Assembly: GCA_001767495.1 (NCBI GenBank)
Contig: MELA01000006.1
Coordinates: 1 to 40,908, forward strand
DNA length: 40,908 nt
Source of the DNA: Acidobacteria bacterium RIFCSPLOWO2_12_FULL_65_11
GTDB lineage: Bacteria; Acidobacteriota; Vicinamibacteria; Vicinamibacterales; CAVVIG01
Direction: 5' to 3'
A program made the translations under genes and the position numbers. The notes under the pieces are model-generated. The model was not told the DNA's origin, made no database searches, and saw only the letters and a list, made by a program, of their open reading frames with translations. This document shows, piece by piece, positions 6,790 through 14,692 of this stretch. Position 1 is the stretch's first letter, and every line of letters begins with the position of its first letter.

Positions 6790-7618
6790 AGTCGGCTCCT
6801 TTCCGAACGAGGCTGGAACGCTCTAGCGCGGCGTAGCTGCCGCGGCTCACGACGCGACACCGAAGATGTCTAAGAGGCGGCACACTGATGGCCCCCGCGA
6901 CGGCAGCCGCTGCAACCATCGGGGATAACGGCGAGCCCCAAGTGAAGTAGTCGAAAGATTGACGGTCATCAGCCATTTCTGGGTGGAATCGCTGGATGCC
7001 CACGGCAGCAAGTAGTTCCACGGCGGCCGACGACGCAACTTTCATCCCCTGTTCGTTGGGCGAAAAACCAACATCGAGGGCATTCCACGCAGCACCGGGG
7101 TCGAACCCAAACCGACCGGACAGCAAGATACGCTGGTCGTACAGACTTTCGAACTGATCGAACTGGAGGCTTTGCATCTGTTCCGCGAGGGCGGTTCGCA
7201 ATCCGAGCCAGATCCCTATCGACGTTTGCTGCCCGGACCAGAAATTCCATGGTGGATTGCCCGTAGCAACAGCTTGGCCCTTCTCGCTGCGGATCTGCAT
7301 CCACGCATCAATGGTCATGCTCTGCGTGGCCCCACCATCGAACGAGAAACGCAGTGGGGCGATCAGCGGCTTCACCGACAATCCGTTGTCGAGCGTAGCG
7401 ATCGCTTCCGGCGGGTGCGTGACGACGACAGCCAGGAGATCGTGCAATGAACCCTGGCCAGCGACTCTGAAGACTCCACCCTCAAACCACCCTTCTGCTC
7501 CCGGCCACAGGCGATCCGCCAATTCAAGCAGGCCACAACAGGCCAAGAATTGGCCGGGATTGGTCACGTCGACGGTGATGCGGATGGTGCTCTGCTCACG
7601 GTCACGATCACCACTCAT
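6782..7618 (-). CDS. csb3: Csb3 (GSU0052 family), putative Cas8-like subunit of type I-G
   Basis: A 278-aa protein. ITVDVTNPGQFLACCGLLEL followed by ADRLWPGAEGWF is the family-defining N-terminus, and WNFWSGQQTS and SFDYFTWGSPLSPMVAAAAV are further conserved blocks. It takes the position of the large/Cas8-like subunit in Geobacter-type operons, so a role in Cascade assembly or target recognition is inferred from family and synteny. The start at 7618 forms an ATGA overlap with the cas3 stop. A longer frame to 7891 is only antisense read-through of cas3. The C-terminus overlaps the cas7 start. Confidence 0.88.
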   Translation of the reverse strand: MSGDRDREQSTIRITVDVTNPGQFLACCGLLELADRLWPGAEGWFEGGVFRVAGQGSLHDLLAVVVTHPPEAIATLDNGLSVKPLIAPLRFSFDGGATQSMTIDAWMQIRSEKGQAVATGNPPWNFWSGQQTSIGIWLGLRTALAEQMQSLQFDQFESLYDQRILLSGRFGFDPGAAWNALDVGFSPNEQGMKVASSAAVELLAAVGIQRFHPEMADDRQSFDYFTWGSPLSPMVAAAAVAGAISVPPLRHLRCRVVSRGSYAALERSSLVRKGADCE

Positions 7619-10365
7619 GTCTGGTCCTCCCCGAGCGCGGAGGGACTGGCGCTGGCTGCCCAGTCCGCGGCGCGGAGCAGGGATTCGAGATACGCAATGC
7701 CCCAGCGGCCGTACTTGCGTTGGAGCCGGGCAAAGCGTCGCGGGACCTCGATAACCAGCGCAGCAGCGGAACGGCGCTCGCCATCCGGGTCGAACGCTTC
7801 TTCCTGCGGAAAGTGTGGCCGTCCGCGGCCGTGGTGAGCCGCAATCAGGTGAAGCACAACGTCTTGCATCTCGGGCGTCAGTTGCCGCCACTCGGCTGCG
7901 TCTCGTTGAACATCCAGGAGCGAGCCGAACTCGTGGCGGTAGTCTGGACAGATGTTGCGTTGCTTCCAGTTCTTGCCGGACTTGGCGTGCCAGTCAATGG
8001 GATTTGGATTGCCGATGCTTCTCTGCCAGATTTCTCGCTTCTTGCCGAGGTCGTGAAGCATGGCAGCGACAATCAGGGCGCGCCGCAGGTCGTCCGGAAG
8101 GCCGAGGCGCTCGACGATCAGCGTGACGTTCGCGGTGACGTCGTGGGTGTGATGGCCCCAGCGGACCGGCCTTGTGAAGGTCTTCGTCAGGTCATCGTCA
8201 GCCGAGCGAGGCTGGGTGTACCAGTGCCAGTATCGCCGGCCGGTCGGCTCGTCGGTATCGTGCTCATCGGCATCAGGCTTCGTATCGATGGGAGGACAGA
8301 CCAGCCGCATTCCTTCGGACTTGGCATCGAACTGCGGGTCGTCGTCCCACAGGCGCCGGCGGCGGTGGATCTTCTGTTCCTTATCCTCATACCATTCGTC
8401 CGCCACGTCGTACATGACGCCCGCGTCGTCACCCGCAGTCCGTTCGTCGTTCGCCGCATCAACTGACTTCGACCTCCTCCGCATGGCTTCGCTGTCGAGC
8501 GTACCCTTCGGTGTCAGTCCTCCGACGCACGGCGGCAGAAGGACGGTCATGTGGCTGATGGCGACCTTCCCGCCACGGCTCAGTTTCTCGAGTGTGGTAA
8601 CAGCGATCCGATCCCGCGAATCCACGAGCCACACCGGGGCTTCCGGATGCTCGGCAGCAATTTTCTGAAGGTGATCAAAGACGCGGTCGCTCCGATCCCG
8701 CAGCAGTTCGTGGGGCTTGAGTGGATATTCATCGAGCAGCTCTTCCAGGTCTTCGGGGCTATAGCGTTCGAGCAATTCGCCCGTGATGACCTCGACCTCT
8801 TCGCGCCAAGCAACGTGCGTTTCTGGCGGCTGCCAGCCGCTGATACCGTGCAGATACGGATCGACCGGCGGGCGACCAGGCAACTTCTCGCGGATCGTGG
8901 TCAGCGCCCACGCGTCAAAGAGGATATCGGTGGCGGGCAGGACAGTGGGAAGCGGGGCAAAGGCGGCGAGACGGGCTGCCGGATCGAGCTTCTCGAGGGC
9001 GGCAGGGCTGACGTCACCGTCCAGTTGCTTCACGTGCTTCAAGAGTTCGAGTGTCTTTAGCCGCCGCTGGTCGAGGTCGTCAGCCTTGAACCTGCCGCTC
9101 TTGTCCTTCTTGCCGAATTCCTTCGGATGAACGACGTCGACCCGCGTGTCGTCTCGGTCCCCGAAGCGGTTCACTCGGCCGAAGCGTTGAATCATGCTCT
9201 CGAACGTGGACAGGTCGCAGACCATGTGATCCGCCGAGATGTTCACGCCAACTTCGCCAGCGCTAGTGCAGACGAGGTAGACGGTGCCGTCCGCCGGAGC
9301 GATGTTCTTGTCACGATTCGACTCGGGTAGGAACCGTTGAAAGATCGCCTTCTTCACCAACCCATCACGTTCCATGCCGCGAAGGGTGCCTGTCAGTTGC
9401 TCGGTCGATTCCTTGGGCAGCTTCTTTACGATCTTCTCGACATCCTTGACCGTCCGCGCGAAAAGCAGCACGGCGCGCCCGGAATCGTCGTGCCTCAATG
9501 CAAGCTCACCTAATTCATCGGCCAGCTTCTGATCGTCTTCGTTCCCGTGCAGGTGAATAACCTTCTTGGCCTTCTGCCGTCGCCACACATGGTGAATCGG
9601 CTCGGTCGGGGGATCGGGAAGAACAGCCGGCGGACTCTGCTCCGCTTCAGTGAGCCCAAACGGCTTCTCGATGTCCTGACTGTGTCCATTCCTCCGCGAT
9701 GTCGCCGACAACTCCATGACACGTAGCTTGGGCCAAGGCAGTTCTCCGGTGCGCTCGCCTTCTCGTTGTTCGCGCTCAATTGTGGTAAGCAACTGCTGAA
9801 ACGCCGGCTCCAGGTGGGCTTCGTCATGAACCAGCAGCGCATCTTGCCCTAGGAATCCTGCATACAGCGGCTTCGCCTTGAAACCTGCCCTGTAGCCGCT
9901 GAAGAGCAACCGGCTGCCGATCATGTCGACTGTTCCGCAGATGACCGCCGGTCGCGAAGGGTCTGCGGACCACTCGCGGTTGTCGGCGAAGTGACCACGG
10001 AGCGTACTGATAGCCAATGGCGATTCGTCGGCCCTGAGAGGGATCGAGCACCTCCGCCCTAGCGCCTCGATCAGCCCCGCCGCTTGGAGGTTCTTTCGCA
10101 GCTTCTCCACTTCGTCCGTTGTCTGATCAACAACCGTCCGCCAGTTTACGACGTAAACCAGCCGGCGGGGCACCTTGTCGGGTTTGCTGACAAGGGCTAT
10201 CAGCCATATGGCAATGATTGAGGTCTTACCTAAGCCCGTCGGCATACTGCATGACGATGGGAATTCGCCCTTGGCGAACCACTCCTCGTACAGACCGATC
10301 TGCCATGGAAACGGCGCGTGGTCCGTCAGTGCTTCAAACCGAGCCTTGAATGTGTCGTCGGCCAT
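7615..10365 (-). CDS. cas3: Cas3 helicase-nuclease, type I-G (GSU0051 type, HD domain at C-terminus)
   Basis: A 916-aa protein. The N-terminal part is a superfamily 2 helicase: Walker A MPTGLGKT (residues 41-48), DEAH box (181-184), SAT motif (220-222) and motif VI QRFGRVNR (393-400). The C-terminus is an HD nuclease: LHDLGKK with H771-D772, a further His in RHEFGS (about 811), the AAHHGRGRPHF pair (844-845) and Asp in AADW (about 901). The helicase-then-HD order is typical of this subtype. By family knowledge it unwinds and degrades target DNA recruited by Cascade. All catalytic motifs are intact. It is followed by csb3 with a 4-nt overlap and preceded by a 58-aa ORF 32 nt upstream. Confidence 0.93.
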   Translation of the reverse strand: MADDTFKARFEALTDHAPFPWQIGLYEEWFAKGEFPSSCSMPTGLGKTSIIAIWLIALVSKPDKVPRRLVYVVNWRTVVDQTTDEVEKLRKNLQAAGLIEALGRRCSIPLRADESPLAISTLRGHFADNREWSADPSRPAVICGTVDMIGSRLLFSGYRAGFKAKPLYAGFLGQDALLVHDEAHLEPAFQQLLTTIEREQREGERTGELPWPKLRVMELSATSRRNGHSQDIEKPFGLTEAEQSPPAVLPDPPTEPIHHVWRRQKAKKVIHLHGNEDDQKLADELGELALRHDDSGRAVLLFARTVKDVEKIVKKLPKESTEQLTGTLRGMERDGLVKKAIFQRFLPESNRDKNIAPADGTVYLVCTSAGEVGVNISADHMVCDLSTFESMIQRFGRVNRFGDRDDTRVDVVHPKEFGKKDKSGRFKADDLDQRRLKTLELLKHVKQLDGDVSPAALEKLDPAARLAAFAPLPTVLPATDILFDAWALTTIREKLPGRPPVDPYLHGISGWQPPETHVAWREEVEVITGELLERYSPEDLEELLDEYPLKPHELLRDRSDRVFDHLQKIAAEHPEAPVWLVDSRDRIAVTTLEKLSRGGKVAISHMTVLLPPCVGGLTPKGTLDSEAMRRRSKSVDAANDERTAGDDAGVMYDVADEWYEDKEQKIHRRRRLWDDDPQFDAKSEGMRLVCPPIDTKPDADEHDTDEPTGRRYWHWYTQPRSADDDLTKTFTRPVRWGHHTHDVTANVTLIVERLGLPDDLRRALIVAAMLHDLGKKREIWQRSIGNPNPIDWHAKSGKNWKQRNICPDYRHEFGSLLDVQRDAAEWRQLTPEMQDVVLHLIAAHHGRGRPHFPQEEAFDPDGERRSAAALVIEVPRRFARLQRKYGRWGIAYLESLLRAADWAASASPSALGEDQT

Positions 10366-10397
10366 TCAGCGTCTCTTTCAGGAGGGGCGGCCGGATT

Positions 10398-10574
10398 CAG
10401 GCGACGAGGAAACGGCGTTTGCCCTTGGATCCGTCATCGCGTCCCCCCTGTGCCAGGCTCCGCCTCGATCTCCTCAGCTGCGGGCAGGGTGCCGTTCGCC
10501 TCTTCGCGTAGCTTCTCGACGATCTGCGTCTCCCGGTTGGTCGCCCGCGAGACCCGACGAGACGCACCCTTCAT
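10398..10574 (-). CDS. 58-aa hypothetical ORF between the ORF6N gene and cas3
   Basis: The minus-strand frame starting [20 protein letters not shown] continues with acidic and glycine stretches to KGKRRFLVA. Its ATG overlaps the stop of the ORF6N gene (ATGA, 10571-10574), a strong sign of translational coupling, and cas3 begins 32 nt after its end. I recognise no family. The basic N-terminus and acidic middle suggest a small nucleic-acid- or protein-binding peptide, which is inference only. It could instead be a non-functional extension of the upstream gene. Confidence 0.45.
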
Positions 10575-11089
10575 CTGTCCTCCCCTCGAAACCCGATGCG
10601 CGTCTTTGGCGTGCCGGGCGGCGCCATCAGCTCGCGGATGGCGTCGAACACGACGCGGAACTGCGCGTCGTATTTCTGCTCGAGAGCGGCGAGCTTCTTC
10701 GCCAGTTCCGCGTTGGTCTGAAGCATTTGCCGAAGACGCACGAACGCCCGCACGATCGTAATGTTGACCTGCACCGCGCGGGCGCTACCCAGCACGCTGG
10801 AGAGCATCGCGACTCCCTGCTCGGTGAACGCGTAGGGTAGGTGGCGCCGACCGCCCCAGGAACTTGAGGTGCCAAACTGGCGCCTCAAGTTCTCGAACTC
10901 GTCCGCGGAAAGCCGAAACATGAAGTCGGCGGGAAACCTCTCAATATTCCGCGTCACCGCTCGCACGAGGGCCTTGGTCTCCACCTGGTAGAGGGCTGCC
11001 AAGTCGGCATCGAGCATGACCCTGTGCCCGCGCAGCACCAGGATGGCCCGCTCGATGCGCTCCATCGGGACGAGGCTCGGCTCACTCAT
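10571..11089 (-). CDS. ORF6N-domain (KilA-N-like) DNA-binding protein
   Basis: A 172-aa protein. [54 protein letters not shown] and [17 protein letters not shown] are the consecutive signature blocks of the ORF6N domain, a phage-type DNA-binding domain. A C-terminal helical tail (about residues 110-150) looks like a coiled coil. The ATG at 11089 precedes the domain, and the longer frame to 11134 lacks support. A perfect palindrome sits 26-40 nt upstream (11115-11129). As the first gene of the same-strand cluster leading into cas3, it may regulate the CRISPR operon. Free-standing genes of this family are also common in bacteria, so that role is a hypothesis. Confidence 0.8.
   Translation of the reverse strand: MSEPSLVPMERIERAILVLRGHRVMLDADLAALYQVETKALVRAVTRNIERFPADFMFRLSADEFENLRRQFGTSSSWGGRRHLPYAFTEQGVAMLSSVLGSARAVQVNITIVRAFVRLRQMLQTNAELAKKLAALEQKYDAQFRVVFDAIRELMAPPGTPKTRIGFRGEDR
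10861..10891. repeat. Intragenic inverted repeat in the ORF6N gene
   Basis: AACTTGAGGTGCCA (10861-10874) faces TGGCGCCTCAAGTT (10878-10891), giving 14-bp arms with one mismatch and a 3-nt centre. Each arm contains CCTCAA/TTGAGG, the same half-site found in the upstream palindrome at 11115-11129. It encodes the conserved [11 protein letters not shown] region, so protein coding alone may explain it. Confidence 0.4.
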
Positions 11090-11114
11090 GTCGGTCTCCC
11101 GGCTCGAAGAGTAC

Positions 11115-11129
11115 ACCTCAACTTGAGGT
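11115..11129 (-). promoter_or_regulatory. Palindromic operator candidate upstream of the ORF6N gene
   Basis: ACCTCAA-C-TTGAGGT is a perfect 7-bp-arm palindrome with a single central base, located 26-40 nt before the ORF6N start. Its position and symmetry fit a binding site for a dimeric regulator, possibly the ORF6N protein itself. If so, it would control the whole run of genes into cas3. Confidence 0.45.
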
Positions 11130-11252
11130 ACCAATCTGTGACCTCAGACATGCGGCGACTTCCAGCTGGTCCGCTTGCCTTCGTCGGGCAAGACTACTCA
11201 GCGCCAGTGACAGCCTGGGTCACACGTGCGAGTCGTGGTAAACATACCCGAT

Positions 11253-11384
11253 TCAACCCGGAGTCATAGACGCTGATACCGCACGCATCAGCAACGACTC
11301 CAGCGAGGGATCGATGCCTGCACATCGCCGGCCGATCTCGGCGAGGTCGTGGGGCCCGACTGTCCGCCGCCCGGATCGGATCAT
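11253..11384 (-). pseudogene. Remnant of a HEPN-domain gene partnered with the nucleotidyltransferase
   Basis: The frame starts with an ATG overlapping the nucleotidyltransferase stop (ATGA, 11381-11384), as HEPN partners usually do. After only eleven unrelated residues it reads HDLAEIGRRCAGIDPSLESL then LMRAVS, the pattern of a C-terminal HEPN helix, and ends at residue 43. The usual central region with the RNase motif is missing, so an internal deletion has removed the toxin core. The nucleotidyltransferase would then be an orphan antitoxin. Confidence 0.55.
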
Positions 11385-11713
11385 GCGGCATGGAGCAACC
11401 TCCCTTCACGCAAGACGGTGCCCGGGAGCGACGCCTTGAGGTGCGTCCTGGCGTGGAACCATCCGCTCGTACAGACCACCGCGTCCACGGCGGTTCCAAC
11501 GCCCCACAGCGCGCGGTAGGCCAGGCCGCCATCTCGCTGTTCCGGCGGCGCATCGTTCGGCACGATGACGAGCAGGTCGTAGTCGCTGTCCGGCCCGCTG
11601 TCGCCCCGGGCGACCGAGCCGAACAGGTAAATGCGCTCCGGCCGGTACGCCGCGACGAGCCGCCGTACGGTGTCGGCAAGCTTCGGCTTCTGTTCGAGGA
11701 TGGGATCCGTCAT
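11381..11713 (-). CDS. Minimal nucleotidyltransferase domain protein (MNT type)
   Basis: A 110-aa protein with FGSVARGDSGPDSDYDLLV. This is the GS-X10-DxD signature of minimal nucleotidyltransferases, preceded by RPERIYLFGS, which is typical of the subgroup paired with HEPN proteins. A further acidic residue in VDAVV can serve as the third metal ligand. The following gene has lost its core (11253-11384), so this enzyme probably has no cognate toxin here. It sits on the right side of the CRISPR operon, mirroring the intact mntA-hepT pair on the left but belonging to a different subgroup. Confidence 0.8.
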   Translation of the reverse strand: MTDPILEQKPKLADTVRRLVAAYRPERIYLFGSVARGDSGPDSDYDLLVIVPNDAPPEQRDGGLAYRALWGVGTAVDAVVCTSGWFHARTHLKASLPGTVLREGRLLHAA

Positions 11714-12080
11714 GGCTCAAGTTACCTCATCGCTCACAACGTTGAAATCGGCGCCCGAGCGAACACGCCCGGTGCCGGCTCGCAGAAGCTTCTATCACAG
11801 CCGTGACAGGATAGGTCACTGCTCAGCGCAAGCACAATCCGCGTCCAGTTAACGTCGGTGTTCGTCCTACGCCGATGGCTCACCCGGGATCACGTGGACC
11901 ACAGCGCACAGATTGCGAGCGGACCACTCCCCCCCTCGCGAGCTCGCCCCTCGTACGCAGATTCTGCCACCCGGCCGGAGGCTGAGATTGAATTGCCTGC
12001 AATCTCGTTGGTGAGGGCGAGCGAGTTCACGCCTGGAATCAAGACCGACAGGTCGGCACAGTTGTTGATGGCAGGAGGGA
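11714..12080. other. Intergenic stretch without recognisable gene
   Basis: These 367 bases lie between the nucleotidyltransferase (minus) and the Uma2 gene (plus) and must contain the promoters of both. I see no conserved protein fragment in six frames, no tandem repeat and no CRISPR-like spacing. Short open frames here have no recognisable domain. Confidence 0.5.
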
Positions 12081-12086
12081 TAGAAT
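12081..12086 (+). promoter_or_regulatory. -10 box of the Uma2 gene, leaderless type
   Basis: TAGAAT ends 6 nt before the ATG at 12093, the same geometry as the TATAAT before mntA. No convincing -35 was found. A purine-rich GGAGGGA lies within and upstream of the box, too far from the ATG for a normal Shine-Dalgarno role. Confidence 0.4.
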
Positions 12087-12092
12087 GAGCGC

Positions 12093-12677
12093 ATGTCTGG
12101 GAGTCGGGACGTGAGACCGGCCGTTCCTGGCGTGAAGCTCACCTACGAGGATTACGTACTGTTTCCGGACGACGGGAAGCGGCACGAGTTGATCGACGGG
12201 GAGCACTACGTGACGCCAACGCCAGTCCGCAAGCATCAGGCGGTCGCCGGCAACCTCCATGGCTCGATCTGGTCGTATCTGCAGCAGCGGCCGATCGGCC
12301 GCGTCTTCACAGCGCCGTTCGACGTCATCTTCTCGGATTTCGACGTGGTCGAGCCGGACCTTATCTACGTCTCGCACGAACGTGCGCGGACCATCGAGAC
12401 TACCCCGTGGGTGCGCGGCGCGCCGAGTCTGGTGGTCGAGGTTGGATCGCCGAGCACCCGGAAGCGCGACGAGACCGTCAAGCGCCGCTTGTACGAACGG
12501 TTCGGGGTGGACGAGTATTGGGTGGTCGATCCCGAGATCGATGCGATCAAGGTATTCCGCCGCGCCGGCGATCGCTACGAGCGGGTTGCTGAACTGCTGC
12601 TCGAGAATGACGACGTACTGACGACGCCGCTCCTGCCGGGCTTCGAGCTGCGACTCCCGAAGATCTTCGAGGACTGA
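12093..12677 (+). CDS. Uma2-family (DUF820) PD-(D/E)XK endonuclease-like protein
   Basis: A 194-aa protein with the typical Uma2 layout: LTYEDYVLFPDDGKRHELID (15-34), the core EPDLIYV with D89, then SLVVEVGSP with E116 and nearby K124, followed by YERFGVDEYWVVDPE. These residues form the PD-(D/E)XK-like fold, which suggests a nuclease, but no substrate is established for the family. The C-terminus ENDDVLTTPLLPGFELRL matches the remnant at 952-1077. The gene appears intact. Uma2 genes occur as multiple paralogs in many genomes, and a link to defence is only contextual. Confidence 0.85.
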   Translation: MSGSRDVRPAVPGVKLTYEDYVLFPDDGKRHELIDGEHYVTPTPVRKHQAVAGNLHGSIWSYLQQRPIGRVFTAPFDVIFSDFDVVEPDLIYVSHERARTIETTPWVRGAPSLVVEVGSPSTRKRDETVKRRLYERFGVDEYWVVDPEIDAIKVFRRAGDRYERVAELLLENDDVLTTPLLPGFELRLPKIFED

Positions 12678-12754
12678 TGCAGAGGCCGCGCCGGCCGCGA
12701 CCGCCCGGCGCGTGACACCCCTTCCGACACCGGCTCGTCGTCGTTCGACTTCGC

Positions 12755-14608
12755 TCAGGCGATGGCGGCAATCTCCCGGTCCAACCGCGTGACCAAGCCG
12801 TCGAGCTGATCCACCACAGCGCGGACCGTGGCGGGCTTGCTCAAATCAATGCCCGCGCGCGCGAGCAGTGTCATCGGATGGTCGCTCCCCCCCGACTTGA
12901 GCAGCGTCAGGTAGCGGGCGATCGCCTCGGCGCGATCCTCGCTGGACCCGCCCCCGAGCTGCCTCATGAGCTCGGCGCTCGACGCAAAACAGGTTGCGTA
13001 CTGATAGACATAGAACGGCGTGCTGTAGAAGTGCGGAATCCGCGCCCACGTGACGCGCGCCAGATCGTCGTACTCGACGGCATCGCCGTGATACGTCTTG
13101 AGCAGCCCGAGGTAGATCTCGGCGAGGGTCTCGGCCGTCACCGGCCGTCCCTCTTCGACCAGCCGGTGCGCCTGCAGCTCGTAGTCCGCAAACAGCACCT
13201 GCGTGTAGAAAGTCGAGACGATGCCGTCGATCGCGTGCTGCAGGAGCACGATGCGCTCGCGCTCGTCGGTCGCCTGCCCGAGCATGTACTCGAGAAAGAG
13301 CGCCTCGCTCAGCGTCGACGGCACCTCGGCCACGAAGATCGTGTAGGCCGAGTACACAAACGGCTGGTGCGCATTCGCCAGCAGCGTGTGCATCGAATGC
13401 CCCATCTCGTGCGCCAGCGTGAACGCCGCGTCGAGCGTGTCGTTGTGGTTGAGCAGCATGTACGGATAGACGCCGTACACCGGCGCCGAGTAGGCCCCGC
13501 TGCGCTTCCCCGTGTTTTCGTACACGTCGATCCACCGCCCCGCTAACACGTCGCGCACCTGCCGCTCGTAGTCGGCACCGAGCAGTGCCACCGACGGCGG
13601 CAGCCACTTCGCCACCTGCTCGTAGCGGTACTTCGTGTCGTGCTCGACGAGCGGAATCGTCGCGTCGTAGGAATGGTAGGTCCCGAGGCCGAGCACGCGC
13701 TTGCGCAGGCGGTGATACCGGCGCAGCGGCTCGGTGCCCTCCTTGGTGGTCTGAATCAGGTTCTCCACCACCGACGGCGGGATGTTGTTGCCGTGGAGCG
13801 CCGCATCGAGCGTCGAGGGGTAGCCGCGCGACTGTGCGAGGAACCAGTCGCGCTGCAGGACGGCGTGATAGAGCGACGCGTACGTGTTGAGGCTCGCATG
13901 GTAGAGCTTGTGATACTCGGTGAACGCCGTGGCCCGGTCCTGCTGGTTTCGGTTGGTCGCGAGGATGGCGCGGTACTGTCCGTAGGTCAGCACCATGTTT
14001 CCGCCCGTCGAGAAGCGAACCGTCGGACTCTTGAGGTCGGCGGTCGAGAGCGCCGCGTAGGCGTCATGTGGAGTTGACGCGAAGCGGCTCGCAAGCGACA
14101 GCAGGTGCTCGCCCTTGTCGTCGAGCACGTGCTCCTGCTGGCGATAGAGATCTTCGACCGCAAACCGGTAGACGGCCAGCTCGTGGTTCTTCGCCATCCA
14201 CTCCTGGACCGTGCTGAGGGGTATCGTCAGCAGCTCGGGGTTGAACCAGGCAGCGGCCTGACTCGCTTTGGCAAACAGGACCTGCACCTGCTGGCGCTTC
14301 GCGTTGATCTGGTTGTCCCGCTGGTCCTGGTCGTACCAGAGCGAGGCGAAGTACCACACCTTGTAACTCAACTGGCCGATGTCGTCCGACAGCCTGAGCG
14401 CGGCGAGCAGCCGATCCGGTCCCTCGGCGAGCGTGCCTCGCAGCAACGCGTACGCCACGATCTGGGTGTCGAGGTGGTCGTAGGCCGCCTTCCACGCGTC
14501 CCAGTCCGAGAAGATGGGCGTGAGGCTCCACTTGAAGCGATCGGGAATCGCCTCGCGACTGCGGAGCTCAGGGGCGGCGGCGGCTTCAGCGGGTGCGAAG
14601 GCATCCAT
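12755..14608 (-). CDS. pepF: M3-family zinc oligopeptidase, PepF type
   Basis: A 617-aa cytosolic metallopeptidase of the oligoendopeptidase F group. FTLAHEMGHSMHTLL contains the HExxH zinc site (H404, E405 and H408, numbered from the alternative ATG at 14620). The downstream SEALFLEYML supplies the third-ligand Glu region, and HFYSTPFYVYQYATCFA is the typical C-terminal substrate-binding block. It cleaves short peptides during protein turnover. Two in-frame ATGs are possible, 14620 and 14608. I prefer 14608 because a TAGAAT box (14621-14626) abuts the first ATG, so transcription should start inside it. The gene is single and divergent from the broken lipoprotein gene. Confidence 0.9.
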   Translation of the reverse strand: MDAFAPAEAAAAPELRSREAIPDRFKWSLTPIFSDWDAWKAAYDHLDTQIVAYALLRGTLAEGPDRLLAALRLSDDIGQLSYKVWYFASLWYDQDQRDNQINAKRQQVQVLFAKASQAAAWFNPELLTIPLSTVQEWMAKNHELAVYRFAVEDLYRQQEHVLDDKGEHLLSLASRFASTPHDAYAALSTADLKSPTVRFSTGGNMVLTYGQYRAILATNRNQQDRATAFTEYHKLYHASLNTYASLYHAVLQRDWFLAQSRGYPSTLDAALHGNNIPPSVVENLIQTTKEGTEPLRRYHRLRKRVLGLGTYHSYDATIPLVEHDTKYRYEQVAKWLPPSVALLGADYERQVRDVLAGRWIDVYENTGKRSGAYSAPVYGVYPYMLLNHNDTLDAAFTLAHEMGHSMHTLLANAHQPFVYSAYTIFVAEVPSTLSEALFLEYMLGQATDERERIVLLQHAIDGIVSTFYTQVLFADYELQAHRLVEEGRPVTAETLAEIYLGLLKTYHGDAVEYDDLARVTWARIPHFYSTPFYVYQYATCFASSAELMRQLGGGSSEDRAEAIARYLTLLKSGGSDHPMTLLARAGIDLSKPATVRAVVDQLDGLVTRLDREIAAIA

Positions 14609-14620
14609 GTGAGAAATCAT

Positions 14621-14626
14621 ATTCTA
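14621..14626 (-). promoter_or_regulatory. -10 box of pepF
   Basis: TAGAAT on the minus strand, 12 nt before the ATG at 14608 and directly adjacent to the ATG at 14620. A start site 6-7 nt downstream would leave only the inner ATG usable. No clear -35 is visible. Confidence 0.35.
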
Positions 14627-14651
14627 ACTTCCGAGTTCTACCTTTTCACTT

Positions 14652-14671
14652 CCGGCTGCTTCGGCAGCCGG
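14652..14671. other. Perfect 8-bp hairpin with a UUCG tetraloop
   Basis: CCGGCTGC-TTCG-GCAGCCGG on the plus strand closes as C(UUCG)G, the very stable tetraloop type. It lies in the divergent region between pepF and the lipoprotein gene, 22 nt before the lipoprotein ATG. No U-tract follows on either strand, so a 5'-UTR structure is more likely than a terminator. Confidence 0.45.
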
Positions 14672-14692
14672 ATCTGTGGCATCGTGGTAGGC

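Noticed and set aside
1081-12092. CRISPR repeat-spacer array near the cas operon
   Set aside because: I scanned the gaps at 2500-2590, 3106-3185, 11090-11252 and 11714-12092 for evenly spaced repeats and saw none. The repeated sequences present are gene fragments or palindromes.
14652-14671. UUCG hairpin as an intrinsic terminator
   Set aside because: No U-tract follows on either strand, and the site lies between two divergent starts, where a terminator is not expected.
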